Below, piece after piece: positions 8,759-17,600 of a DNA stretch of 64,000 nt. Source of the DNA: Nitricoxidireducens sp046726235 (GTDB taxonomy: Bacteria; Pseudomonadota; Gammaproteobacteria; Burkholderiales; Rhodocyclaceae). The position numbers and the translations under genes are program-made. Location: positions 248,001-312,000 of the forward strand of contig JBKPAD010000002.1 of assembly GCA_046726235.1 (NCBI GenBank). Reading direction: 5' to 3'. Each line of letters starts with the position of its first letter. The stretch's first letter is position 1. The notes under the pieces were generated by a model. The model saw only the letters and a program-made list of their open reading frames with translations, was not told the origin of the DNA and did no database searches.

Positions 8759-9452
8759 GCTCGGCCAGCCACAGGCAGTTGCCCTTGCTCTCTTTGGCGA
8801 TCTCGCCGAGCACGCGCTCGTGGCCGGCGAGTTCGTCTTCGCTCGCGCGCAGCACGCGCAGCGGCGCGCGCTTGCCCGGCGCGATCGCAGCGGACATCGC
8901 GACCGGCACTTCGAGCTCCATCATCAGGCTTTCCTGGCCGCGCGTCATCGCCAGGTAGACCTCAGCCAGCAATTCGGCGTCGAGCAGCGCGCCGTGCAGC
9001 TGGCGGCCGGAGTTGTCGATGCCGAAATCCTTGCACAGCGCGTCGAGCGAATTGCGCCGGCCGGGACGCATCTCGCGCGCCATCTTCAGCGTGTCGGTCA
9101 CGGTCGGGCAGTGCTCGGCGACCTTGCCCAGCGCGAGGCGCTCGAACTCCGCATCGAGGAAGCCGACGTCGAAGGCGGCGTTGTGGATCACCAGCTCGGC
9201 ACCGCGAATGAAGTCGAGCAGTTCGGCGGCGACCTTGGCGAACACCGGCTCGTCGGCGACGCGCTCGTCGGTGATGCCGTGCACCTGCATCGCGCCGGCG
9301 TCGATCGCGCGTTCGGGGTTGATGTAGCTATGGAAGCGGTGCTGCGTGAGCTGCCGGCCCTTGAGCTCGACGCAGCCGACCTCGATGATGCGGTGGCCGA
9401 GCGCCGGGTCGAGGCCGGTCGTTTCCGTGTCGAGCACGATGCGGCGTGTCAT
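8742..9452 (-). CDS. dnaQ: DNA polymerase III epsilon subunit, 3'-5' exonuclease
   Basis: This 236-residue DEDDh exonuclease proofreads for DNA polymerase III. The first acidic motif is IVLDTETTGLDP at the N-terminus, followed by RIIEVGCVEL. The second appears in VIHNAAFDVGFLDAEF, and the HGALLDAELLAEVY segment carries the final His and Asp. The ATG at 9452 overlaps the rnhA stop as ATGA, so rnhA and dnaQ are coupled, an arrangement common in proteobacteria. A longer reading upstream is antisense-like and lacks similarity. Confidence 0.96.
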   Translation of the reverse strand: MTRRIVLDTETTGLDPALGHRIIEVGCVELKGRQLTQHRFHSYINPERAIDAGAMQVHGITDERVADEPVFAKVAAELLDFIRGAELVIHNAAFDVGFLDAEFERLALGKVAEHCPTVTDTLKMAREMRPGRRNSLDALCKDFGIDNSGRQLHGALLDAELLAEVYLAMTRGQESLMMELEVPVAMSAAIAPGKRAPLRVLRASEDELAGHERVLGEIAKESKGNCLWLAEPSGSA

Positions 9453-9898
9453 GTCGCTCCCCTTCTTGCCTGTTCGACGCCGCGGCGCGCGAGCGCGTCG
9501 GCACGTTCGTTCTCGGGGTGCCCGGCGTGGCCGCGCACCCATATCCATTCGACCTGATGCTGGCCGGCCAGCTCGTCGAGCGTGCGCCAGAGGTCTTCGT
9601 TCTTCACCGCTTCCTTGCCGGCGGTCTTCCAGCCGCGCCGCTTCCAGCCGTGGATCCACTCGGTGATGCCCTTCATCACGTATTGCGAGTCGGTGTGCAC
9701 GCGCGCCGCGACCGGCCGCTTGAGCGCGCGCAGCGCCTCGATCACGGCCATCATTTCCATGCGGTTGTTGGTCGTCGCCGGCTCGCCGCCGAAGATTTCC
9801 TTCTCGGTGCCGTTGGCGCGCAGGATCGCGCCCCAGCCGCCGGGACCCGGATTGCCGCTGCAGGCGCCGTCGGTGAAGATGTCGACCGTGCCGCTCAT
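9449..9898 (-). CDS. rnhA: Ribonuclease HI
   Basis: This 149-residue enzyme degrades the RNA strand of RNA-DNA hybrids, for example R-loops and primers. The catalytic acidic residues lie in DIFTDGACSGNPGPGGWGA, NNRMEMMAVIEAL and HTDSQYVMKGITEWI, and the C-terminal RGHAGHPENERADALA contains the final His and Asp. Its start overlaps the methyltransferase stop and its stop overlaps the dnaQ start, giving a tight three-gene unit. Confidence 0.97.
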   Translation of the reverse strand: MSGTVDIFTDGACSGNPGPGGWGAILRANGTEKEIFGGEPATTNNRMEMMAVIEALRALKRPVAARVHTDSQYVMKGITEWIHGWKRRGWKTAGKEAVKNEDLWRTLDELAGQHQVEWIWVRGHAGHPENERADALARRGVEQARRGAT

Positions 9899-10623
9899 CA
9901 GTGGTCCGTCCTCGTCCGATGCGCGAGCGGCGCCAGCGCCGCCTTGGCGCGCGCCTTGCGGTCCTGCCAGTTCGGCATGATGAGGCGCATGCCGTGCACG
10001 CGCTTGACGGCCTGGATCACGTAAACGGCGCCGGCGATCGGCCACCAGCGGTCGCCGGCGAGGTCGAGGAACTGGAAGCGCCGCAGCCATTTCTCCTGCG
10101 ACACCGCCGGCGCGTAGCAGCCGAAGGCGCCGGCGCGCGGCTCGAGCCCGAGCAGCGCGAACCAGTCCTTGAGCCGCGGCACGCTGATGTACTTGCCGCG
10201 CCAGGGCGGCAGCTCCTTGCGCCGCGACAGCTTGCGCTTGGCGCCCCAGAGGCTGAAGGGGTTGAAGCCGGCGACGACCACGCTGCCCTCGGGCACGAGG
10301 ATGCGCTCGACTTCGCGCAGCACCTGGTGCGGGTTGTCGTCGAACTCGAGCACGTGCGGCAGCACGACGAGGTCGACGCTGTTCGAGGCGAACGGCAGGT
10401 GGTGGAGGTCGCTGCGGACTTCGCTGGGGCCGCCGCGATCGTCGCAGCGGAAGCGGAACGGCATGCGGTTGGCGCGCAGGTAGTCGAGCCCCGGCAGACC
10501 GATCTGCACGGCATTGAAGCCGAAGATGTCGGCCACGAGCTGGTCGTGCTTGCCGCGCTCCCAGTCGTGGACGTAGCGCCCCTGCGGCGTTTCCAGCCAG
10601 TCGGAAAATCCCTGTATCGACAT
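9898..10623 (-). CDS. SAM-dependent methyltransferase (class I, type 11-like)
   Basis: This 241-residue protein contains the segment SVDLVVLPHVLEFDDNPHQV followed by LREVERILVPEGSVVVAGFNP, typical of class I methyltransferases of the UbiE/type 11 group. The usual glycine-rich SAM motif is weak at the N-terminus, where GFNAVQIGLPGLD occupies its place. It is conserved upstream of rnhA-dnaQ in many betaproteobacteria. The substrate is not known. It is divergent from gloB with only 12 bases between the start codons. Confidence 0.85.
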   Translation of the reverse strand: MSIQGFSDWLETPQGRYVHDWERGKHDQLVADIFGFNAVQIGLPGLDYLRANRMPFRFRCDDRGGPSEVRSDLHHLPFASNSVDLVVLPHVLEFDDNPHQVLREVERILVPEGSVVVAGFNPFSLWGAKRKLSRRKELPPWRGKYISVPRLKDWFALLGLEPRAGAFGCYAPAVSQEKWLRRFQFLDLAGDRWWPIAGAVYVIQAVKRVHGMRLIMPNWQDRKARAKAALAPLAHRTRTDH

Positions 10624-10635
10624 TACAATCGGCTC

Positions 10636-11406
10636 ATGGAAACGCTCGAAGTCCTCGGTCTGCCCGCCTTCGCGGACAACTATATTTGGGCGCTGCGTCG
10701 GGGCACCCGCGTCGCGGTCGTCGATCCCGGCGAGGACCGTCCGGTCCTCGACTACCTGTCGGAAACCGGCACGCGCCTCTGCGCCATCCTCGCCACCCAC
10801 CACCACGGCGACCACGTCGGCGGCATCGATTCGCTGCTCGCCGCCCATCCGGTCCCGGTCTATGGACCCGGGGACGAAGGCATCGACACCGTCGATCATC
10901 CGCTGGCGAACGGCGACCGCCTCGCCATTGCCGAACTCGATCTCGAGTTCGAGGTGCTGGCCGTTCCCGGCCATACCCGCGGACACCTCGCCTATTATCG
11001 CCGAGGGATGCTGTTCTGTGGCGATACGCTGTTCGGCGCCGGCTGCGGCCGGCTGTTCGAGGGCACGCCGGAGACCATGTTCGCGTCGCTGTCGCGCCTT
11101 GCCGCCCTGCCCGACGACACGCAGGTGTATTGCGCCCACGAATACACGTTGTCGAACCTCAAGTTCGCCGCCGCCGTCGAGCCCGGCAACGCCGCCGTCA
11201 AGCGCCGCATCGAGACGACGACCAAGCTGCGCGACGAGGACCGGCCGAGCGTGCCGTCGACCATGGCGACCGAACTCGCGACCAACCCCTTCCTGCGCTG
11301 GGACGCCGATGCGGTGATCGCCGCGGCGCGGCAGCGCCTCGGCCGCGAACCGCGCGGCCCGCAGGAAGTCTTCGCCGCCATCCGCGACTGGAAGAACCAC
11401 TTCTAG
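10636..11406 (+). CDS. gloB: Hydroxyacylglutathione hydrolase (glyoxalase II)
   Basis: This 256-residue metallo-beta-lactamase-fold enzyme hydrolyses S-lactoylglutathione in methylglyoxal detoxification. The metal-binding motif THHHGDHVGG is near residue 55, followed by PGHTRGHLAYY and FCGDTLFGAGCGRLFEG, and by CAHEYTLSNLKFA, which helps bind glutathione. The length matches the family. The ABC transporter genes begin 51 bases downstream but are probably a separate unit. Confidence 0.96.
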   Translation: METLEVLGLPAFADNYIWALRRGTRVAVVDPGEDRPVLDYLSETGTRLCAILATHHHGDHVGGIDSLLAAHPVPVYGPGDEGIDTVDHPLANGDRLAIAELDLEFEVLAVPGHTRGHLAYYRRGMLFCGDTLFGAGCGRLFEGTPETMFASLSRLAALPDDTQVYCAHEYTLSNLKFAAAVEPGNAAVKRRIETTTKLRDEDRPSVPSTMATELATNPFLRWDADAVIAAARQRLGREPRGPQEVFAAIRDWKNHF

Positions 11407-11457
11407 CGACGCTAGGCCGCAGTATCATTGCGGCTTTTCCGCCCCGGAGGACACTAA

Positions 11458-12630
11458 ATGCATAACGCGCTCCGCGTCGCGGCGCTTGCCGCCTGCTTCG
11501 CCGCCGCCCTGCCCGCCCTCGCCGCCGACAAGGTCAAGGTCGGCTTCGTCTCGACGCTCTCCGGTCCCGGGGCCGGCCTCGGCGTCGACATCCGCGACGG
11601 CTTCCAACTGGCGATGAAGCAGCTCGGCGGCAAGCTCGGCGGCCTGCCGGCCGAGGTCATCATCGCCGACGACCAGCAGAACCCCGACACGACCAAGCAG
11701 ATCGCCGACCGCTACGTGAAGAAGGACAAGGTCGACTTCATGACCGGCATCGTGTTCTCGAACCTGATGCTTGCCGTCGGCAAGCCGGTGTTCGACAGCA
11801 AGACCTTCTACATCTCGGCCAACGCCGGCCCGTCGCAGCTCGCCGGCGCCGACTGCAATCCCTTCTTCTTCAACGTCGCCTGGCAGAACGACAACCTGCA
11901 CGAGGCCGTCGGCAAGTACGTCCAGGACCAGGGCCTCAAGAACGTCGTCCTCGTGGCGCCGAACTACCCCGGCGGCAAGGACGCGATGACCGGCTTCAAG
12001 CGCTTCTACAAGGGCCACGTCGCCGAGGAGATCTACACCAAGCTCGGCCAGCTCGACTACGCCGCCGAACTGGCGCAGGTGCGCGCCGCCAAGCCCGACG
12101 CGCTGTTCTTCTTCCTGCCGGGCGGCATGGGCATCAACTTCGTCAAGCAGTTCGTCGCCGCCGGCCTGTCGAAGGACGTGCGCCTGTTCGCGCCGGGCTT
12201 CTCGGCCGACGAGGACGTCATCAAGGCCGTCGGCGCGCCGATGCTCGGCCTGTTCAACTCCTCGCACTGGGCGCACGACCTCGACAACGCGCAGAACAAG
12301 AAATTCGTCGCCGACTTCCAGGCCGAATACAAGCGCCTGCCGTCGCTCTACGCCTCGCAGGGCTACGACGCCGCGCTGCTGATGGACGCCGCCGTGCGCG
12401 ACGCCAAGGGCAAGCTCGACGACAAGGCCGCGGTCCGGAAGGCGCTCGAAGCGGCGAAGTTCCAGTCGGTGCGCGGCCCCTTCAAGTTCAACACCAACCA
12501 CTATCCGGTGCAGGACTACTACCTGCGCCTGATCCGCAAGGACGCCGAAGGCCGCGTCACCAACAAGCTGATGGGCACCATCTTCACCAAGCACGCCGAC
12601 GCCTACGTCGGCGAGTGCAAGATGAAGTGA
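11458..12630 (+). CDS. Periplasmic binding protein of a branched-chain amino acid type ABC transporter
   Basis: This 390-residue type I periplasmic binding protein has a signal peptide (MHNALRVAALAACFAAALPALA, about 22 residues) and then KVKVGFVSTLSGPGAGLG, the usual first strand of LivK-like receptors. It is the first gene of a five-gene cluster with two permeases and two ATPases. The ligand cannot be read from sequence: related receptors bind amino acids, amides, urea or aromatic acids. GGAGG lies about eight bases before the ATG. Confidence 0.92.
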   Translation: MHNALRVAALAACFAAALPALAADKVKVGFVSTLSGPGAGLGVDIRDGFQLAMKQLGGKLGGLPAEVIIADDQQNPDTTKQIADRYVKKDKVDFMTGIVFSNLMLAVGKPVFDSKTFYISANAGPSQLAGADCNPFFFNVAWQNDNLHEAVGKYVQDQGLKNVVLVAPNYPGGKDAMTGFKRFYKGHVAEEIYTKLGQLDYAAELAQVRAAKPDALFFFLPGGMGINFVKQFVAAGLSKDVRLFAPGFSADEDVIKAVGAPMLGLFNSSHWAHDLDNAQNKKFVADFQAEYKRLPSLYASQGYDAALLMDAAVRDAKGKLDDKAAVRKALEAAKFQSVRGPFKFNTNHYPVQDYYLRLIRKDAEGRVTNKLMGTIFTKHADAYVGECKMK

Positions 12631-12670
12631 AGCCGCCTGCGGCGGGCCTGCGGGTCCGCCGCGTCGTTGC

Positions 12671-13585
12671 ATGACCCAGCTCTTCATCGAGCAGGCCCTG
12701 AACGGCCTGCAATTCGGCCTCATGCTGTTCCTGCTCGCCGCCGGGCTGACGCTCGTGTTCGGCATCATGGACATGATCAACCTGTCGCACGGCTCGCTCT
12801 ACATGGGCGGCGCCTATCTCGCGGCGGCTGCCGTCGAGCGCTCGGGTTCGTTCGCGCTCGGCGTGCTCGGCGCGGTGGCCGGCATGCTGGTCGTCGGCGC
12901 GCTGCTGGAACGCCTGGTCCTGCGCCGCTTCTACCAGCGCGACCACCTGGCGCAGGTGCTGGCGACCTTCGCGCTGATCCTGATCGCCAACGAAACCGTG
13001 CGCATCGTCTGGGGGCCGCAGCCGGTGATGCTGAATGCGCCCGAGGCGCTCGCCGGCCCGGTCGAAATCCTCGGCTTCAGCTATCCCGCCTACCGCCTGC
13101 TGATCATCGGCGTCGGCATCGGCGTCGCGGCGCTGCTCTACGTGCTGGTGGCAAAGACGCGCGTCGGCATGTGGGTGCGCGCCGGCGCCGCCAACCGCGA
13201 GATGACGGAGGCGATGGGCGTCAATGTGCCGCGCCTGTTCACCGCCATCTTCGCCCTCGGCGCCGGGCTCTGCGCGGTGGCCGGCGCGCTGCTCGGGCCG
13301 CTGCTCGCGGTGCAGGTCGGCATGGGCGAGAACATCCTGATCCTCGCCTTCGTCGTCATCGTCATCGGCGGCATCGGCTCGATCCGCGGCGCGCTCGTCG
13401 GCGCGCTGCTCGTCGGCGGCGTCGACACGCTCGGCCGCGCGCTGCTGCCGACGCTGCTGCGCTCGCTGGCGTCGAACGAGGTGGCGTCCAACCTCGGCCC
13501 GGCGCTGGCCTCGATCCTGATCTACGCGCTGATGGCGGCCGTGCTGTTCTGGAAGCCGCAGGGCCTGTTCCCTGCCCGCGCATGA
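12671..13585 (+). CDS. Branched-chain amino acid type ABC permease, LivH-like
   Basis: This 304-residue inner-membrane permease has about eight hydrophobic helices. The family sequence GLTLVFGIMDMINLSHGSLYMGGAYL is visible near residues 25-50, and the cytoplasmic coupling segment VGMWVRAGAANREMTEAMGV near 165 is where the ATPase docks. It follows the binding protein by 40 bases and overlaps the second permease start as ATGA. The transporter ligand is not known. Confidence 0.93.
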   Translation: MTQLFIEQALNGLQFGLMLFLLAAGLTLVFGIMDMINLSHGSLYMGGAYLAAAAVERSGSFALGVLGAVAGMLVVGALLERLVLRRFYQRDHLAQVLATFALILIANETVRIVWGPQPVMLNAPEALAGPVEILGFSYPAYRLLIIGVGIGVAALLYVLVAKTRVGMWVRAGAANREMTEAMGVNVPRLFTAIFALGAGLCAVAGALLGPLLAVQVGMGENILILAFVVIVIGGIGSIRGALVGALLVGGVDTLGRALLPTLLRSLASNEVASNLGPALASILIYALMAAVLFWKPQGLFPARA

Positions 13586-14508
13586 AGCGCCTGCTCGAAC
13601 CGGCGCTGCTCGCCGCCGCCGTCGCGCTGCCTTTCGCGCTGCGCGCCGCCGACGCCGACTTCTACGTCGGCGTCGCCACGCGCATGCTGATCTTCGCGCT
13701 CGCGGCCTCGGCGCTGAACTTCATCGTCGGCTACGGCGGCATGGTCGCCTTCGGCCACGCCGCCTTCTTCGGCCTCGGCGCCTACACGGTCGCGATCCTG
13801 ATGAACCACGGCGTCGCCGAGGCCTGGCTGTCGTGGCCGCTCGCCGCCGCGGTCGCGGCGCTGGCCTCGCTGCTCGTCGGCCTGGTCTCGCTGCGCACGC
13901 GCGGCGTGTACTTCATCATGATCACGCTGGCCTTCGCGCAGATGCTCTACTACCTCGTCGTCTCCCTCAAGGCCTACGGCGGCGACGACGGCCTGCCGCT
14001 CGCCTCACGCTCGACCTTGCCGCCGCTCGACCTCGCCGACGACCTGCACTTCTACTTCGCCGTGGTGGCGCTGCTGGCGGGCGTGCTGGCGCTGTTCGCG
14101 CGCATCGACAAGGCTCGCTTCGGCCGCGCGCTCGCCGGCATCCGCCAGAACGAAACGCGCATGGAGGCGCTCGGCTATCCGGTGTTCCGCCTCAAGCTCG
14201 CCTGCTTCGTCATCGGCGGCGCCGTGGCCGGCCTGGCCGGCGCGCTGATGGCGAACCAGACCGGGCTCGCCAGCCCCAACCTGCTCTACTGGACTCAGTC
14301 GGGCATGCTGCTGGTGATGGTGATCCTCGGCGGCACCGGTAGCCGCTACGGCGGCCTGCTCGGCGCCGTCGTGCTGCTCGGCCTGGAGGAATGGCTGGCC
14401 GGGATCACCGAACACTCGGCACTCTGGGTCGGCGTCACACTGCTGCTGGTCGCGAGCTTCGCTTCGCGCGGCATCTCGGGCCTGCTGGCCGGGAGGCGCA
14501 ATGGCTGA
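13582..14508 (+). CDS. Branched-chain amino acid type ABC permease, LivM-like
   Basis: This 308-residue permease pairs with the LivH-like subunit. It shows LNFIVGYGGMVAFGHAAFFG near residue 45 and the coupling region FGRALAGIRQNETRMEALGYP near 180, both characteristic of LivM. The start overlaps the previous stop and its end overlaps the LivG-like start by eight bases, which supports one translated unit. Confidence 0.93.
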   Translation: MKRLLEPALLAAAVALPFALRAADADFYVGVATRMLIFALAASALNFIVGYGGMVAFGHAAFFGLGAYTVAILMNHGVAEAWLSWPLAAAVAALASLLVGLVSLRTRGVYFIMITLAFAQMLYYLVVSLKAYGGDDGLPLASRSTLPPLDLADDLHFYFAVVALLAGVLALFARIDKARFGRALAGIRQNETRMEALGYPVFRLKLACFVIGGAVAGLAGALMANQTGLASPNLLYWTQSGMLLVMVILGGTGSRYGGLLGAVVLLGLEEWLAGITEHSALWVGVTLLLVASFASRGISGLLAGRRNG

Positions 14509-15265
14509 ACTACTGGTGCTTGATAGCCTCGCCAAGCACTTCGGCGGCATCCGCGCCACGGACGGCGTGACGCTCGACGTACGTGCCGGCGAGCTGCACG
14601 GCCTGATCGGCCCCAACGGGGCGGGCAAGACGACGCTGATCCACCTCGTCTCCGGCGCGCTGCCGGCCGACGAAGGCACGGTGCGCTTCGACGGCGCCGA
14701 CGTCACGCGCCTGACGATGCACGAGCGCGCCGGCCGCGGCCTGGTGCGCTCCTACCAGATCACCAGCATCTTCCCGCACCTGACGGCGCTCGAGAACCTG
14801 CGCCTCGCCGTGCAGTCGCGCACGCGCGATTGGGGTTCGAGCTTCCGCTTGTGGCGGCCGGCGGCGCGCGATGCGGCGATGACCGATGAAGCCTCGGCGC
14901 TGCTGGCCGAAGTGGGACTGTACGACCGCGCCGCGACGCCGGCCGCCGACCTCGCGCACGGCGAGCAGCGCTGCCTCGAGCTCGGCATGGCCCTGGCGAC
15001 CAAGCCGCGCCTGCTGCTGCTCGACGAGCCGCTGGCCGGCATGGGCCACGACGAATCCGAGCGCATGGCCGCGCTCGTCGCCGGCCTCAAGGGCCGCGTC
15101 ACCGTGCTGCTGGTCGAGCACGACATGGATATCGTGTTCCGGCTCGCCGACCGCATCTCGGTGCTCGTCGCCGGGCGCATCGTCGCCAGCGGCGCGCCGG
15201 ACGTGATCCGCGACAACCCGGAAGTGCGCCGCGCCTACCTCGGCGACGAGGTGGTGCCGCTATGA
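14501..15265 (+). CDS. Branched-chain amino acid type ABC ATPase, LivG-like
   Basis: This 254-residue ATPase has Walker A GPNGAGKTTL near residue 38, a Q-loop in RSYQITSIFPHLT, the signature-like segment DLAHGEQRCLELGMAL, and Walker B LLLLDEPLAGM. The ABC signature is LAHGEQR rather than the usual LSGGQ-like form, which is common in LivG proteins. The C-terminal GRIVASGAPDVIRDNPEVRRAYLGDE motif is typical of LivG. Confidence 0.94.
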   Translation: MAELLVLDSLAKHFGGIRATDGVTLDVRAGELHGLIGPNGAGKTTLIHLVSGALPADEGTVRFDGADVTRLTMHERAGRGLVRSYQITSIFPHLTALENLRLAVQSRTRDWGSSFRLWRPAARDAAMTDEASALLAEVGLYDRAATPAADLAHGEQRCLELGMALATKPRLLLLDEPLAGMGHDESERMAALVAGLKGRVTVLLVEHDMDIVFRLADRISVLVAGRIVASGAPDVIRDNPEVRRAYLGDEVVPL

Positions 15266-15289
15266 GCGCTGCCCGCCGAGCCGTCTCAA

Positions 15290-15374
15290 GGACGGCGCAG
15301 TCATCCACTCGGAGCCGCGAAGCGGCGAACAACCGTCACCCCTGCCCATGGGGCGGGGGCTGGGGGGTGGGTAC
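15290..15374 (-). repeat. Possible divergent copy of the C-rich nif-region repeat, with G-quadruplex motif before livF
   Basis: This gap between the two ATPase genes ends with four G-runs at 15350-15353, 15355-15359, 15362-15367 and 15369-15371, separated by one or two bases, three bases before the livF-like ATG. That is a canonical G-quadruplex pattern on the coding strand and overlaps the ribosome-binding region. Read on the minus strand, the block resembles the layout of the repeats at 53455 and 62247 (C-runs, CAGCC, GC-rich hairpin, then a GCTTCGC/GCTGCGC element). Identity is low, so membership is tentative. Confidence 0.4.
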
Positions 15375-16091
15375 ATGACCTCACTGCTGGAAATCGAAGG
15401 CCTCGAAGCCGCATACGGCGAGAGCCAGGTGCTGTTCGGCCTCGACATGGCGATCGCCGAAGGCGAGGTGGCGACGCTGCTCGGCCGCAACGGCATGGGC
15501 AAGACGACGACGGTGCGCGCGATCTGCGGACTCGGCGGCGTCGGCATCCGTGCCGGCCGCATCCGCCTCGCCGGCGAGGAAATCGGCGGCCTCGCGCCGG
15601 ACGTCATCGCGCGCCGCGGCGTCGCGCTGGTGCCCGAGGGCCGGCAGGTGTTCCCCAACCTCACCGTGCGCGAGCACCTCGTGGCCTTCGCCGCCAATCG
15701 CTCGGGCACGACGGACCCATGGACGCCGGCCAAGGTGTTCGACTTCTTTCCGCAGCTCAAGGATCGCGCCGGCAACCTCGGCAACCAGCTCTCCGGCGGC
15801 GAGCAGCAGATGCTGGCGATCGGCCGCGCGCTGACGACCAACCCGCGCCTGCTGATCCTCGACGAGGCCACCGAAGGGCTGGCGCCGCTGATCCGCGAGG
15901 AGATCTGGCGCTGCCTCGACACGCTGCGCGCCGCCGGCCAGACCATCCTGGTCATCGACAAATATGTCGAGCGCCTGATCAGGCTCGCCGACCGACATAC
16001 CATCGTCGAGCGCGGGCGCGTCGTCTGGCGCGGCGCCTCGGCGGAACTCGACGCCGACCACGGCATCTGGCACCGTTACCTGGGCATTTGA
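15375..16091 (+). CDS. Branched-chain amino acid type ABC ATPase, LivF-like
   Basis: This 238-residue ATPase completes the transporter. Walker A is GRNGMGKTTT near residue 37, the signature is QLSGGEQQMLAIGRAL, and Walker B is LLILDEATEGLAP. I chose the ATG at 15375, which gives the standard N-terminus SLLEIEGLEAAYGESQ; an ATG 27 bases upstream lies inside the G-rich repeat. The 109-bp gap from livG is unusual in an otherwise overlapping operon. Confidence 0.93.
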   Translation: MTSLLEIEGLEAAYGESQVLFGLDMAIAEGEVATLLGRNGMGKTTTVRAICGLGGVGIRAGRIRLAGEEIGGLAPDVIARRGVALVPEGRQVFPNLTVREHLVAFAANRSGTTDPWTPAKVFDFFPQLKDRAGNLGNQLSGGEQQMLAIGRALTTNPRLLILDEATEGLAPLIREEIWRCLDTLRAAGQTILVIDKYVERLIRLADRHTIVERGRVVWRGASAELDADHGIWHRYLGI

Positions 16092-16179
16092 CGCTCCCCA
16101 TGCCCTCCGTTAACATGCGCCGCTCATCCTCACGGACGCCCTGCCGCTTCGCCGCGCCGGCCTCCGCACCCGCCGCTTG

Positions 16180-17538
16180 ATGCTCCCGATCCGCCTCATC
16201 GCCCTGCTGTTCGCCTTTGCCGGGTTTTCCGCCCACGCCGAGACTCCAGGCCTGTTCGGCGACCTCGTCGCGCCGCAGCCGGCCGCGAATGCGCCGCAGC
16301 CGGCGCTCGACATCCAGCTCGCGCCCGCGGCCGAGATCCGCGACGACCTGCCGCCGCTGCGCACCATCGACCTGACGACGCCGCCGGACGACCTCTGGCA
16401 GCGCATGCGCAACGGCTTCGGCATGCCGGACCTCAACAGCCCGCTGGTCGCCGAACGCCAGGCCTGGTATCTGAACCGTCCCGAGATGCTGCAGCGCATC
16501 TTCGACCGCAGCCGCAAGTACCTGTACCACATCGTCGACGAGCTCGAGAAGCGCGGCATGCCGACTGAACTCGCGCTGCTGCCGATCGTCGAGAGTTCCT
16601 TCAACCCGCTCGCCTATTCGCCGGCGCGCGCGCTCGGCATGTGGCAGTTCATTCCCTCGACGGGCAAGAACTACAACCTCCGGCAGAACTGGTGGCTCGA
16701 CGAGCGCCGCGACATCATCGCGTCGACTTCGGCAGCGCTCGACTACCTGCAGAACATCTACGAGATGCACGGCGACTGGCACCTCGCGCTGGCCTCCTAC
16801 AACTGGGGCGAGAACGCCGTCGCCCGCGCCATCGCGAAGAACCAGGCCAAAGGCCTGCCGACCGACTACGCTTCGCTGACCATGCCGACGGAGACGCGCT
16901 ACTACGTGCCCAAGCTGCAGGCGATCAAGAACATCATCGCGCGTCCCGAGCTCTTCGACGTCCGGCTCGATCCGATCCCGAACAAGGCCTACTTCGGCAC
17001 GGTCGACATGAACGTCAATGCCGACATCGCCACCATCGCGCGCCTCGCCGAAACGCCGCTGCAGGAGTTCATCGCCCTCAACCCGGCTTACCAGCGCCCG
17101 GTGATCCCCGGCGAGAGCCGCAGCCCGCTGGTGATCCCCGCCGAAAAGATGCAGGTCTTCCAGGCCAACCTGGCGCGCCACGAAGCCGAGGACAAGCCGC
17201 TGTCGAGCTGGCGCACCTACCAGCTCAAGCCCGGCGAGAAGCTCGACAAGGTCGCCGCGCGCTTCGGCCTAAGCGCGGCGCGCCTCAAGCAGCTGAACGG
17301 CATCACGCCGAAGATGAAGATCCTGCCGGGCCAGAACTTCCTCATCCCGTCCGGCGCGGCGCAGGACCACGACCGCGTCAGCGCCGCCCTGCCCAAGACG
17401 CCGGCCACGCCGCCGAAGGCCGCGAAGGCCAAGGCGAAGAGCGGCAAGAAGTCCGCCAGGGCCGCCGCCAAGCCGCGCGGCAAGGCGGCCCCGACGCCGC
17501 GCAAGGCTCAAGCCAAGCCGGCACCAAGAAAGCGCTGA
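16180..17538 (+). CDS. mltD: Membrane-bound lytic murein transglycosylase D with LysM domain
   Basis: This 452-residue protein has a signal peptide (LPIRLIALLFAFAGFSAHA), an SLT catalytic domain around residues 110-260, one LysM domain near residues 345-395 (TYQLKPGEKLDKVAARFGLS), and a lysine- and alanine-rich basic tail. The catalytic glutamate lies in LLPIVESSFNPLAYSPARALGMWQF. It would cleave peptidoglycan in the periplasm. No lipobox cysteine is apparent, unlike E. coli MltD. I prefer the ATG at 16180 to the in-frame TTG just before it. Confidence 0.92.
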   Translation: MLPIRLIALLFAFAGFSAHAETPGLFGDLVAPQPAANAPQPALDIQLAPAAEIRDDLPPLRTIDLTTPPDDLWQRMRNGFGMPDLNSPLVAERQAWYLNRPEMLQRIFDRSRKYLYHIVDELEKRGMPTELALLPIVESSFNPLAYSPARALGMWQFIPSTGKNYNLRQNWWLDERRDIIASTSAALDYLQNIYEMHGDWHLALASYNWGENAVARAIAKNQAKGLPTDYASLTMPTETRYYVPKLQAIKNIIARPELFDVRLDPIPNKAYFGTVDMNVNADIATIARLAETPLQEFIALNPAYQRPVIPGESRSPLVIPAEKMQVFQANLARHEAEDKPLSSWRTYQLKPGEKLDKVAARFGLSAARLKQLNGITPKMKILPGQNFLIPSGAAQDHDRVSAALPKTPATPPKAAKAKAKSGKKSARAAAKPRGKAAPTPRKAQAKPAPRKR

Positions 17539-17600
17539 CGCCGCCGTCTCTGCCGAGGATCATGCAACTCGCATCGGATTAGAATAACCACTCTTCGACA

